A DNA stretch of 64,000 bases from Campanula takesimana (Eukaryota; Streptophyta; Magnoliopsida; Asterales; Campanulaceae), in assembly GCA_026119855.1 (NCBI GenBank), contig JAOWBW010000428.1:744001-808000 (forward strand), in the 5' to 3' direction. Positions 32,220 through 43,609 of this stretch are shown one piece after another (position 1 is the first letter of the stretch; every line of letters starts with the position of its first letter). Below the pieces are notes generated by a model. It worked only from the letters and a program-made list of their open reading frames with translations. It was not told where the DNA came from and made no database searches. A program made the translations under genes and the position numbers.

Positions 32220-33639
32220 TGATAAATGACTATTTTATAGTCATTTAAGGTCTAAAAATATAGTTTATTAGCTTTTATTCCACTTAAATTACTTATTTTC
32301 TACTCTTTATTTGATATAATGCACTTGGAGAATGCTTCTATGATGCAAACAGGTTTTGAGTACATTCTTGAGGAAAAGGGAGCTAAGGCATCATCTTTGT
32401 GAAGGAGGAACACTTGGCAAAGGAGGAAATAAGCTAGTCCATGAAAAGTCAAAGATTCCAGTTAAAGCAGGCTCTGCTCGGCCGAGCAGTACCCTTGACT
32501 CGGCCGAGCATAAAGAATCAGAAAGGGCAGATTTATTTTCGAAGGCTTGCTCGGCCGAGCACTTTTCCTTGACTCGGCCGAGCACCCCCTGAATCAGCAA
32601 AAGGTGCCTTTTCAAATGAAGACCTCTCCAAGCACCCATCCGGGAAAGATTGCCTCCCCTCCTCCAAGGCTTATAAATAGAAGTAGAAATCAGTAGTTTA
32701 GATATCTAGAAACATTGTAAACTTACTATAGTGAAATTTATACTCTCAAACATCAAATAATTCTCAGAATTTGTGAAAGTTATCAACTTAACTTGAACAA
32801 AATTATGAATTCATTATCAATAATATTCAGAGGTATTCTTCAAGTTTTTTGTCTCCATTTCATTCCGGAATAAGTATCTCTTCTTCTATCTTCTCTTATT
32901 TATCTTATCCTTATTATTTCGCAAATGGCTTGTGAGTAATCCCCCTATTTCTTGGGGTTGGAAATTCAACAAACACTTGTATTTACTAATATTCATGCTC
33001 TAAATATACTTTCTTCATCTTAAATAAATTCTACTATATCAAACTTTAACGCCTACGACCATGATGACGTCCATGGCTTGTATGAATCTTAGTTAATCAA
33101 GGGAAGTACTGATCGGAGAACCTTGATTAGCAGATCCATATAGTCAGAACTAAGTTCATTACTCACGAGAGTAGTGTAATGGCTTAGGGATGCTCCTTGA
33201 GTGGAAAGTATGCTGATTTTCATAAAGAAAACTTAATGGATTCTTACTAATTATGGGCCATCGAGAGATAGGGCATAATTAGTATGAGAATACAAACGCT
33301 ACTTGCTTGATCGTGAGAAGTAGTGTAGGCCAAGCATACCATCCTTGTTTTAAAATGAAACTTTAATCTAAATAGAGCATGAATAGTTGATGAATATATG
33401 TTGTTGATGTTCCAATCCCAAGGATTCCTTAAAATATAAGAGTTTTCATCTAAGCTATAGTAATTGCAATTTCATTTCTAGCTAGTGACAAACAATTTTA
33501 TAACCCCCAATCGTTTTCCTTTCTTTATTTTTTACTCTAAGCAAAGATATTTTGTAAGTAAAGTTGTCCTCGTGGGATCGACTCTCTCTTGCACTATCTA
33601 TACTACATACACCCGTGCACTTGCGGAAATAACCTAACA
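32220..33639 (+). repeat. 3' LTR of Athila element
   Basis: It is nearly identical to 24095-25515 and one base shorter (an A-run near 32370). The palindrome cassette is at 32475-32582. Visible differences from the 5' LTR are a handful of single bases. Confidence 0.95.
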
Positions 33640-33644
33640 GATTT

Positions 33645-34266
33645 CTTGACCCAAAACTATTCTATTTTCAGTTTTCATTTTGGTTTTGGCGAGTTTCGAC
33701 AACCTCTCATATTCGTGTTCATTGCCTCATTTTCTGAGTTCTTTTTTATTCTGATTATGCTTGTTCTAGTGAATCTTATGATTTCGAGTTCTCTATCGTG
33801 TTTAGATTCAAGATTGGTTTAAAATACCTCTCTTTGCCATGAATAACCTTTGAGCTTTTGTTTATATTGCAATTTATTTGCCCTTTCATATTCCAAGTTT
33901 ATTATGATTTTGATAGTGAAATTGTTGATGTTTCTGTATGTAATCGGTTTTTGTGCTCATTTCGATGTCCTTTTATGGATTTTCATGCTCTGAATCGTTT
34001 TCTGGGTTTTCGCCAAGAATAGTGTTCTTGGTGTTCTTATGATGTTCTTCATGTTCTTGATATAGTCACTTTTTGATTCACATTTTTTGCTACACATAGT
34101 GTTTTGGTGTCTGTGCGTGTTTTTAGAAATTTTATTGAATGTTTCTAAGTATTTTCTTGTCTACCGTCGTCTCTGTCTACCGTGTGCCTGTCGACCGCAC
34201 CATCTTAGTACTTTGACCGCACAATGATCGACCGCACCAGTGTTGCTAACTTCTCAATTTTTTTAG
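33645..34266 (+). other. T-rich intron-like segment of a SIRE-like Copia element
   Basis: This is the sequence between the Athila duplication and the start of the env-like frame. It is T-rich with no ORF and ends gctaacttctcaatttttttag, which resembles a plant branch point (ctaac), a pyrimidine tract and a 3' splice site (AG at 34265-34266). Five copies of a gaccgc/taccgt motif occur at 34159-34234, resembling the array in the LTR at 55511-55601. Confidence 0.5.
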
Positions 34267-34298
34267 GAAGAACAATCATTCATTCCTGGGTGCATTAT
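34267..34298 (+). pseudogene. First codons of the interrupted env-like ORF
   Basis: The frame reads EEQSFIPGCI and, once the Tekay-type array and one copy of attat are removed, continues in frame at 52671 (IDYEDLQKDAIGRHL). A TAG immediately before it (34264-34266) closes the frame upstream and no ATG is available here, so translation needs splicing to an upstream exon or use of a later ATG. Confidence 0.6.
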
Positions 34299-36944
34299 TG
34301 TCACGCCCCGAAATCCGACATTGCACGGACCTCGAGAAGCGACGAACGAAATCGAATACCAAACAAAACTCCCAAAATGAAAACTGAATTTTTCCTTTTC
34401 TTATAACAAACGAAAACTACACAATACACATACTTGGAGCGAGTACATCAGAGCAACTATCCTCTGACCCAAAACACAAACTTGAAACAAACTCCAATAT
34501 ATACAAACTCTCTAACTTTAACAATTTTACAAAAGCTTTCATACAAAAACAAAATCACATTATGTCCAAAAGACTAAAGCTCCACTCTTAACTTCACAAA
34601 TGTACTGCAAAGCCGTCATAGTCAAAACTGCACTCCACCTGGAAGGGAAAGGGGTAACGAAAAGGGTGAGCACAAATTGCCCAGTAAGAGACTTGCCAAC
34701 ACAAAGGAGTGTGGCACTGTATAGAAACCCAACCAAGAACAAACAGCAATAATGAACCCAACCACCCGATATATAAGTGAGGAGTCGAAAGAGTACAACC
34801 GAATCAAACATCAAATCAAAGTTCCGATGTCAAATTCCATTAAACACTTGAGTTGGCCAAATGCCCAAAGTCAAAGTTGATTCTTCGTCATAGTTTCACT
34901 TGCGCAAATGACACTATGACTAGGAATCACAAATATAACAACCGGTGTTAAAGTCATCTCTTGTTGAGGAATTCAAAGTCAAATACTCAAAGTGTAAATG
35001 GCAGAGTAGCTAAAACGAATAACCGAGTCCAAATGAATTGATCCAATAAACGATCACGAATAACAAATCAAACCAATCCGATAATTCCAAAGCCAAAGAA
35101 TGAAAGGGTACAAGGTTGACAAGACCCTTACCTCAAATCCGAGCTAATCCAAAACAAAGTACTCAAATCAACTTAACCGTTCCAATCTAACATAACAAAG
35201 ACATAAATAGTACAAGAGTTAGTATCCATTAAAATGCATCCAAATATTAATAATTCATAACAAGTTATAAGAGCATTATAACAACTATACCGTTACTGCA
35301 CAAAGGACTACAACTATGCATGCTTAACTATCATAGATGAATAGTTCTCTGAAAATTACTCAACTTAGACCAAAGAATCACTAAATTCTGAATTCATATG
35401 AATTTATTATCAAATACTTAAGTTTGATTATTTTTAAGATGTCCCAATTTACATCAGCCCCCAAAATAATAAATCTGGGATAGTTTCATAACATTTCGAA
35501 ACCATATAACTATTTCAATGGAAAGAGCATGAAAAATTAATCAATTTAGGCTAAAAAATCACTCTATTCCAACTTCGTATGAATTAGTTAAGATTTTACG
35601 GGTTTAACGGACATTCAAATTCATTTATAATACACTGCAGTCAAAACAGAGATTCAGGGAACAAACTATAATCAATCAGATTTTGAAACCTATTCCATTG
35701 AAAAGCTCTCGAAAAATTACTCAAGTTAGACTCAAAAACCACACCATTCCGATTAAAAACGAACAAGTTAGAGGCAATAAATGGTTACAATTTTTCCTTA
35801 ACATTACAGGGACTTAAATGAAATTCCTACAAACTCAGGGATCATACAGGAATTTTCGAAATTTCATTCTTCAACCTGGGAACATAAGTACGGCAGCCAT
35901 GGCTGGGTTTAAAAATCCAACTATCTAAATACTCTAAAATATATACTCACATCAAAACAGAGGCTAATTAACTAAAATCATGATAATCCCAATTAAATTC
36001 TTTCATGTAATTCATAAACTATAAACAACAAACACCCACTCCAGACTCACACTCACACTCACACACACCTACAGTACACACCTACACCCATAAATAGCAA
36101 GAACTCAAAATAAATACAATCACACAGATAATACGCACACACATAACATACAACAATAGCAAATCCAACTTACGTTTTCAAATGTTCTGACTATGTCTTT
36201 CTACTTCTTCCTTTCAATTTTTTTCTTTGTTGGTTCTCCCTCTGTTGTCTGTTCTCTTTTTTTTTTTTTTTCTTTCTTAATTTACGTTTTTTCCTTTTTC
36301 TTGTTCTCTTTGACCTTCTCTTTCTATCTCTCTCAGCTAATGGAAATGAAAGATTGATACAGATAAGGAGAGGTAGGATAACGTGGCTGAAGTAGGCAAA
36401 AGGTGTCATCATTCTACAATTGAGATTAGTGGCATACTTCAATGTCCAAAAACACCTATTGTGAAACACAAAATACCAATTGTATCCTAATATTAACTAC
36501 AGTAGTTAATATCATATTCACACTATATATTTAACATATAATTTATTTATACGAATCTTAAAATATAAGATCAGATCAGATCACATTCATATATTAAAGG
36601 AAATTATCCGGAGGGCCATTGACCTAATATATAGTTATTTAACTTGAAAATTACTCCCTCCGTCCCAAACAACTTGCACTAGTTAAATTATTATTTTGAG
36701 TTGTAATTAAAAGTTACTCTTTCTGACTCAAAGTAAGTTACAGTAATTATTTAATTACTATATTGAGTTATATTTGAAAAGTTACTCCATCCGTCTAAAA
36801 AAAAAATTGCACTAATATTTAATTGCTATATTTAAAATAATAACATAATCATAAAGTGCAAATCCAAATTATCCACTAATGCAAACACATAAAAATTTGT
36901 CAAGTATATACATGCAATATGGACCGATTAATTGGGGTGTCACA
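34299..36944 (-). repeat. Tekay-like LTR copy 1 (3' end of array)
   Basis: On the minus strand it starts tgtgacaccccaatt and ends cggggcgtgaca. It holds a (CA)-rich stretch (36045-36075), a T-run (36256-36270) and a Stowaway-type 'actccctccgtccc' end (36653-36666) with a diverged second 'actccatccgtc' at 36783. The three copies differ at roughly 0.5% of positions. Confidence 0.92.
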
Positions 36945-36962
36945 TCCTCCCCACCTTAAAAG
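36945..36962 (-). promoter_or_regulatory. Polypurine tract, internal copy 1
   Basis: On the minus strand cttttaaggtggggagga directly precedes the LTR start tgtgacacc, as in Del/Tekay elements. Confidence 0.8.
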
Positions 36963-37269
36963 AATTCAGTCTCTGAATTCAAGTACCCGATGTCTCAAAC
37001 AATTAGGTAATACCTCTAATTTTCAAGTGGCAACTTCTACAAAATGATCCCACCATTTTACCTTGACTAAACATCGATTTCATTCTCAGAGATTGTTATT
37101 TTCGATCAAAAATCTGAATTGGTTCTCTTCGAACGATAAATCTGTACAAACTTGTATTGGTTCAAATCAAACAACATAAGGTAATCCGCTAAACATCTCC
37201 AACAAATAATTTGGTGAATATCTTCAATCGATCAACTTCTCGTTTTTATACTCTCGCAAGTATTTTTAA

Positions 37270-39605
37270 TGTATAACAAGTCTGCAACGCTAAGAACTGA
37301 GCATATTTCGTTGCCGATCCACGATAACCCATATGGTATCATATCCACCCGAGGTTATAGAAAAATCCCATAACAAAATCCATCGCAATATGGTTCTGAC
37401 TTCCACCGAAGAATATGCGCTCGTTGTAAGATCCCTCGAGGCCTCTAATGTTTAGCCTTAACTTTTTGACATATTAAACTCTTTTGTACCAACTCAAACT
37501 CAAACTCATCAATCTTTCTCTTGATTATTCAGTAGTGATTGTGGAAATCCAAGTACATTTTGGAATTATCAAAGTTGACCATGTAGTTAAATTTATGATC
37601 TTCATCCATTGCTTCATGTTTCAGATCAATATCCGCTATAACGGACCATCAATTAAAGATGTTTATCACTCCATCAAATTCAAGGGTAAGGTCGAATATC
37701 TCATAGAGTTGAATTTTATTCATGATAATAGACATGTTCAAATCCTCTATCCACGGCTTGTTATCTTTTCTAACAATAAAGATTTTTCTGTCATTTGTGC
37801 AAATATCTCGTGAAATGTGGAACTCAGATTTCTAATTCCAGCTTTTGTATATCCGCTAACAAGCTTTTGAATATCCTCTAATGTATATCCACTATAAGAT
37901 AATTTATATCCACTAATGAAGGTCTTTGTCTTGTGATAGGAGAAACCAAAATTCCTACTCTTTGGATTTAATTCATCCTATATAACGGTTGCTTTTCTGG
38001 GGTGATAAAAGATGGTGTAAATTTTTGAGCAACTCCAACAATCTCCTTTGTAGCATACTGAATTCTTTTTGTGTGAATAATTACTTGAAACTCTTTCTGA
38101 CCGGTGTATACCTTGTAAGGATTCACTGTGGATAATGCCGTAAAACTTTATCGCAAATATAACTGTCATGTGTCTCCGAAGGTTTAACGCAAAAATAACT
38201 TTCGCAGATTCAAGGTTATGAGTGAGATGATTCTTTCTGTGATTTTTAATATGTCATGAACTGCACGCAATTTCACTTCAATGTTGCACTAAAACGCAAT
38301 CCAACCCTTATCTGATGAATCATTGTATACCGCAATTCCTCCACTGTCAAAATATAAGGTTTGTATTGGTGCAAAACTCTTCTAAGTATGGAAACAATTC
38401 ACACTCAATTGATCATTCAAAACTCATATTTTACTGAATTGATCAAGAAGATGAGCCATCAATTCAAATCAATCCCTTTGTATCATGTGTTAAAATAAAA
38501 ATCACAGTTCTTCAACTTCGCAAATAATTTCTTGTCTCCTAGGTTTTGTAACACCATTCTCAAATATAGTTCATGATCGACCATCAAATTATATTAGAAT
38601 CTCCTCTTGTTGAGTTCTCGACAATCAAGGCATAGTCTCAAAGATCCATATGTTTTCTTCACAACAAAACTGTCGCAACCCAAAGTGACATACTCAGCTC
38701 AATTAAACTTCATCTAGAAGGCTTTTGTCGTTGACAGTTATGTTTCCTTCAACACCATTGGTGCCATTCTGTACAGAATCTTTGGTATAGGTTTGCTTTT
38801 TGGATAAGTTTAATACAAAATTCGATTTCCGTACCCAGAGGGGAATCGAGAAAATCCTCTAGAAAGACGTAGGCATACTCTTTGAAACCTTTATTTCATT
38901 CAAAGTTGATGTATCCACTCGAATATCACTGACATGTTTCAAATAACCCTGACAACCGTTTCCCCAAAAATCTTCAGACACTCAAAGCCGAAATCAAGAT
39001 ATAACCATCCACCAGTTTATCTTACAAAAAGAGAACCGAGACAAACTAGCCAAATCAAAAGTAACTTTATTCGGGTAACAAAAATTCTAGCATGATGCAC
39101 ACCAAAATGCTCTAAATGCTAGGAAACCAAGTTTGCAAGTAATTTCCTATCACATAGTTGTACCGAACAAAACTTGCTGATCATAAAGGCACATAACAAA
39201 GTACCACTAGGGTAGCAAATGGTAATTCCGAATTCAAAGTTTGAGGTCTAACAAAAAAATTATGAGCCATAGCATACGATGAATGAATGCATAGCACAGA
39301 AAACCAAATCGTAAGGAAATATCTCAAGAGAAAATAGAGAGTGTACCTGTGAACAAAATGTTGGAGCCTTTAGCTCTACCGAAGTTATAGCCAAAACCTT
39401 CTCTCTAAATGCAAACTGTATTTTCCACTGAGCAACCCCGTTCTAGTGGTAGATAAGAGCGCTTGTTATGAAATTGACAATCCTTCAACACAATACAATT
39501 TCTACAAGAGTTATAGCATGTTCCCATCCATTTGTAACACGAGTCAACACCATGCTTCTTGTCACAAGAATAACAAGAGATCAGAGTAATCTGATATGCC
39601 ACCAC
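37270..39605 (-). pseudogene. Decayed Tekay-like gag-pol, internal copy 1
   Basis: Several fragments in broken frames are recognisable on the minus strand. A gag zinc finger (CYSCDKKHGVDSCYKWMGTC) is at 39405-39605. The start of RT (EYAYVFLEDFLDSPLGTEIE) is at about 38790-38880 and RT fingers (VVKKTYGSLRLCLDCRELNK) at about 38608-38685. An integrase core piece (YDTIWVIVDRQRN) is near 37285-37345. Many stops and shifts separate them, so no functional protein is possible. The order gag, RT, integrase from right to left confirms minus orientation. Plus-strand frames here are shadows. Confidence 0.75.
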
Positions 39606-40061
39606 TAAAATCTTCTTTGGTGAATTAGTTTATGCTCATTTTGTAACTACTGATCATATACTTTCCTTTATCCTCGCGATTGGACCTGGAATCCTTTCTG
39701 TCCTCTACATCATGTTCAACTATCATTTCTCGTTCCACAAATGTAGTGTATAGATTTAAATTGAGGCAATTAATTGAACTCTGATATGCGCCTTCAATCA
39801 TCCCTCAAAATTCTTGGATCTACGGAACTTGTTTTCTATCGGTACATGAAAATAATGGGGCAAATAAGTAATCTTGTTGCATATTATGTCGCGGTTATCT
39901 ATCCTTCCTTAAGATTAATTAATCCTCTTGTTTTGCCTCCATGCTCAGTCATAAGCAGAAAAAACTTCTTCTGAAACACATTGAGAAACAATTGACATGT
40001 TCTTTGCTCACCGGGAACTCCAGAGCTTAAACTCTTTTGGTTAATATTTACCACTAACATC

Positions 40062-40547
40062 TGTTGTGGATATTGCCCTCCACTACCCAACACCCAAGCA
40101 AATCGCAAGAAAATAATGGCACCACAAACAAGCACAAGAAATAAGAAACCCAAAGCAAAAGACAAAACGAACACAAGAAATTGTTTACCCAGTTCGTCAA
40201 TATGTTTGACTACGTCTGGGGGCACTACCAAGCCAGGATCTTGCACTATAATATGTTAAATCTGAGTTACAATGAGTTTGGGGGCGGAACATTGTTTATA
40301 TAGCAAACCTAGAATAAGACCTAAACCTAAACGGAAGAGAATTCCCAAAATTCTGGACTTTCCCGAATTCAGTGCCGCGGCACCAAGCGCCCGCCTGGTG
40401 CCATCCGAGCGCCCGCCTGAATTAAATTGCTGGAGACGAGAACCTACTGCCCGAAAGGGCGCCCGCCTGGTTTATACCAGGCGTCCGCTCGCTCCTGCTC
40501 CGCCCAGAGTTTCTTCTCCTCGTTTCCTTATGATCTCTACTCCAACA
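40062..40547 (-). repeat. 3' LTR of nested Copia element
   Basis: On the minus strand it begins tgttggagtagagatc and ends atatccacaaca. A minus-strand TATA box lies at about 40292-40300. The CpG-rich motif cassette is at 40385-40488. Confidence 0.93.
40385..40488. promoter_or_regulatory. Four-motif CpG-rich cassette in Copia U3
   Basis: The decamers aagcgcccgc (40385), gagcgcccgc (40407), gggcgcccgc (40457) and aggcgtccgc (40479) give spacings of 22, 50 and 22 bp. The first is identical to a decamer in the Tat LTR at 8892. In element orientation the cassette ends about 85 bp upstream of the TATA box. The 5' LTR carries the same set about 2387 bp to the right. Confidence 0.75.
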
Positions 40548-40656
40548 ATCTCCCACCTAGAGATCAACCGCGTATACAAACCCCGTATCCATCTTCAACT
40601 CATCCTTTGTGTCGTCCTAGTGCTCACCTCGATCATGGTAGTAGCTTCCCGCTCTC

Positions 40657-41804
40657 CTATTCTCCAAGCCCCGTTGAAGCTATCCGCAGCTTCCACTTAT
40701 CCCTGCTTGAGAAACTTAGAGCCTTGTCCTCCGATCTACACTCTCCGTTAGATCCACGCAGCGGTTTATCCGGTCCTAGAGTATGTGGTTCATCTTCAGT
40801 GACCCCTTGACCTTGGCCATCATGAACCGTCTCGCTCCCACCCGAGTTTGGAATATCCATGCAAATCACATTCGATTCCCCGCATTCCTTGAACTCCCGA
40901 ATCTCATACTCTCCACCATTATTAGACATCAAGCTTTTAGCCTTGAGTCCCCTCCGATTCTTCACCAAGGCCATCCACTTCTTATACATCCTGAAAGATT
41001 CATCTTTCCCTTTTAAGAAGTAATCCCGGACCTTCCTTGTCGAATCATCAATGAAGGCGTGTAATTTGACACACCAACCCGAGAAGTTACCGGAGCCGAT
41101 CCACACAAATCCGTGTGATCCCCCTTCTCACTCATGTGACCCAATCGACAGTGCCACAATTCCGTATCACCCTTGGCCGTCGCCACCGCGATACTACCCT
41201 TGGTGTTTCCCGCCAAATACAGTCTTCCCTCCCTATTACCCCGAGTGACCTCACGATCCTCCTTGGCAATAACCTAGTTCCTGCAGCTAAAAGTTACCGT
41301 GTAACCTTCTTCACCCAGCTGCCCAACTGAAATCAGGTTCTTTTTCAAACCCGGAATATGACTGACCCCGTGTAGATGTAAGACGTTCCCGTTCAATGCT
41401 CCTATTCTGACATCCCCCTTCCCCTTGATTTCCAAAGGTTCGCTATCCGCCAGATAGACCTTACCGAAATCACCGGAAGTGTAATTTTCCATCGCTCCTG
41501 CATGCCCGCATGAGTGGAAAGATGCCCCCGAATCCAGCACCCATGATTCTAGCGTACTACTAACACTCAGAATCAGTACATCGTCACCTTCGATTATCAC
41601 ATTCGCCGATTTATCCCCTCGCATGGGACAATCCCTCTTGTAGTGTCGTAACTCCTTACAATGATAGCACTCTATCGATCCTCTGGCAACCCTTGGTCTT
41701 TCTTTGTTCTCCTCATACTGATCCCCACCCCCGATTACACTTTCCCTTGACCCTGTTCTCCCTTTATTGCTAGAACCCGGTCTTCCCCTACTAGTTGTAG
41801 CCAA
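40657..41804 (-). pseudogene. Copia zinc knuckle, protease and partial integrase
   Basis: On the minus strand CYHCKELRHYKRDCP is a CX2CX4HX4C zinc knuckle, followed by the protease motif WVLDSGASFHS. A GAG-pre-integrase segment (LWHCRLGHMSEKG) and a shortened integrase with YFLKGKDESFRMYKKWMALV and SNNGGEYEIREFKE follow. Frames change several times, at about 41220 and 41100, and the sequence ends before any RT. Integrase lacks its C-terminal part. It is not functional. Confidence 0.85.
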
Positions 41805-42394
41805 GACCGATTCCGAAGTAGACGGTGCCCCAACTTCTTTATGCGATTCTCTTCGCCCAAGAGGAAGTCCTTAACATCATCATACTTTAATTTGTTCTTA
41901 CCCGCTGAAGCATTTAACGCTGTCACCGTTCCGCTCCAACTTCTTGGTAAGGATGCTAGCAATAAACACGCATGAACCTCGTCACCGAAAGTAATCTCCA
42001 ACGCAGTCAATGAGTCTATAATATCCATAAACTCATCGATGTGTTTAGCTATGGATCCTCCCTCTTGCATCTTGAGACTACCCATCTTGCGTATCAAATC
42101 AACCTTATTTGCAGCAGATGGAGTTTCAAATCTCTCAGTAAGATAATCCAATAGCTCCTTGGTGGTTTTCGCCTTCCTGGTAGTCTTCGCGATCCACTTC
42201 GACAAAGTAGATCGAACCACCCCTAAGGCTTTCCGATCCATGAGATCCCAGTCTTCCTGCTTTTCTTTTTCCGGTTTGACTCCTGTTAGAGGCTTATAGA
42301 GATCCTTATTATACAAGAGATCCTCTATTTGCATCCTCCAATATCCATAGTCAGACCCATCAAATTTCTCCACCGCTTGTTTATCCTTGCCCAT
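41735..42394 (-). pseudogene. gag: Copia gag
   Basis: The 219-aa frame starts MGKDKQAVEKFDGSDYGYW and carries the Copia-type gag domain (ERFETPSAANKVDLIRKM, KHIDEFMDIIDSL, LLASLPRSWS). It overlaps the zinc-knuckle frame with a shift near 41800, so the usual single gag-pol reading is broken. The gag domain itself looks intact and could make a short protein. Confidence 0.85.
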
Positions 42395-42448
42395 TCTTGA
42401 TTGCTTGATAAACCCCTTTGATCGTCCAACCAGGCTCTTAATACCAGT

Positions 42449-42934
42449 TGTTGTGGATATTGCCCTCCACTACCCAACACCCAAGCAAATCGCAAGAAAA
42501 TAATGGCACCACAAACAAGCACAAGAAATAAGAAACCCAAAGCAAAAGACAAAACGAACACAAGAAATTGTTTACCCAGTTCGTCAATATGTTTGACTAT
42601 GTCTGGGGGCACTACCAAGCCAGGATCTTGCACTATAATATGTTAAATCTGAGTTACAATGAGTTTGGGGGCGGAACATTGTTTATATAGCAAACCTAGA
42701 ATAAGACCTAAACCTAAACGGAAGAGAATTCCCGAAATTCTGGACTTTCCCGAATTCAGTGCCGCGGCACCAAGCGCCCGCCTGGTGCCATCCGAGCGCC
42801 CGCCTGAATTAAATTGCTGGAGACGAGAACCTACTGCCCGAAAGGGCGCCCGCCTGGTTTATACCAGGCGTCCGCTCGCTCCTGCTCCGCCCAGATTTTC
42901 TTCTCCTCGTTTCCTTATGATCTCTACTCCAACA
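42449..42934 (-). repeat. 5' LTR of nested Copia element
   Basis: It is nearly identical to 40062-40547. It is adjacent to the primer site at 42433-42446. Confidence 0.93.
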
Positions 42935-43594
42935 ACATCTTCTCATACTAACATCTGGCCAACAAATTGCTCTTTATGAGATTTAGTACACATTGATGTG
43001 ATCAAATATCTACTCCATAGTTTCTACCCAATGTCCACACCACTAGGATTAATTAAACCTGTAACCTTTATAATCCACTTCAAGAAGTCCAAATAATCTT
43101 CATCTGATCTTTTACGAGATGACATAATCGCTGCACTATAACATTTAGTACAATTCATGACAAGAACATTTGCGCATTAGATTTCTAAGATATTATTATG
43201 GGACTAAAACTTATTTTACAAATGTGATCATTATGTGTGGTCTAACTATAATTAACCAACCTAGTTAAGTGGGTAGGTCAGACTATATTCATACCAACCT
43301 AGTTCTTATCGAACACCATTGGTAATCAATTCAGGGGCCCTTCTGAATTAACTTCAACGGCTTTCGATATTTGGTCTTTAGGTTCATAATCAATCATTAA
43401 GGATTTTTCTTAAGCATATCAAACATATACCACACAATGCAAATTCGATTTTTACAAATTTTCTTAACAATACTGATGCCAAGGCAAATCCTTTACCAAC
43501 TTACAATCCCCTATGGCTCTAGACGACCAAATGATCATAAACATATACTCTCATAATCAAACCTAAGGCTCTAGACCGAAGGATCATAACCTAT

Positions 43595-43606
43595 GCTCTG
43601 ATACCA
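43595..43606 (-). promoter_or_regulatory. Primer binding site (tRNA-iMet), internal copy 1
   Basis: On the minus strand TGGTATCAGAGC lies three bases inside the LTR that starts at 43610. It is the classical initiator-methionine primer site. Confidence 0.9.
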
Positions 43607-43609
43607 CTC

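Larger units (their letters stand above)
24095..33639 (+). mobile_element. Complete Athila-type Ty3/gypsy retrotransposon
   Basis: LTRs at 24095-25515 and 32220-33639 are flanked by the duplication gattt (24090-24094, 33640-33644). A tRNA-Asp-type primer site, one uninterrupted gag-pol frame and a polypurine tract are all present. I see only about four substitutions and one 1-bp indel between the 1420-bp LTRs (about 0.3%), so insertion is very recent. No envelope-like ORF follows pol, which some Athila elements have. The insertion lies 10 bp outside the end of the Tat LTR. Confidence 0.96.
40062..42934 (-). mobile_element. Internally deleted Copia element nested in the Tekay-like array
   Basis: LTRs of 486 bp (40062-40547, 42449-42934) are flanked by the duplication acatc (40057-40061, 42935-42939). 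The uninterrupted site is visible in internal copy 2 near 49345. The minus-strand primer site tggtattaagagcc (42433-42446) resembles initiator-Met tRNA; the polypurine tract is on the minus strand of 40548-40557. Gag, protease and part of integrase remain; RT and RNase H are deleted. The LTRs differ at about three positions. Confidence 0.94.

Noticed and set aside
36191..36469. Lys/Arg-rich minus-strand frame, also at 45554-45781
   Set aside because: It arises from a pyrimidine-rich LTR stretch and is repeated in each LTR copy; no domain.
37484..37813. 109-codon plus-strand frame, identical at 46794-47123
   Set aside because: It is opposite to the decayed Tekay-like pol and is best read as a shadow; conservation between copies is due to recent duplication.
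40272..40810. Plus-strand frames of 127-159 codons
   Set aside because: They overlap the Copia LTR and antisense of integrase; no recognisable product.
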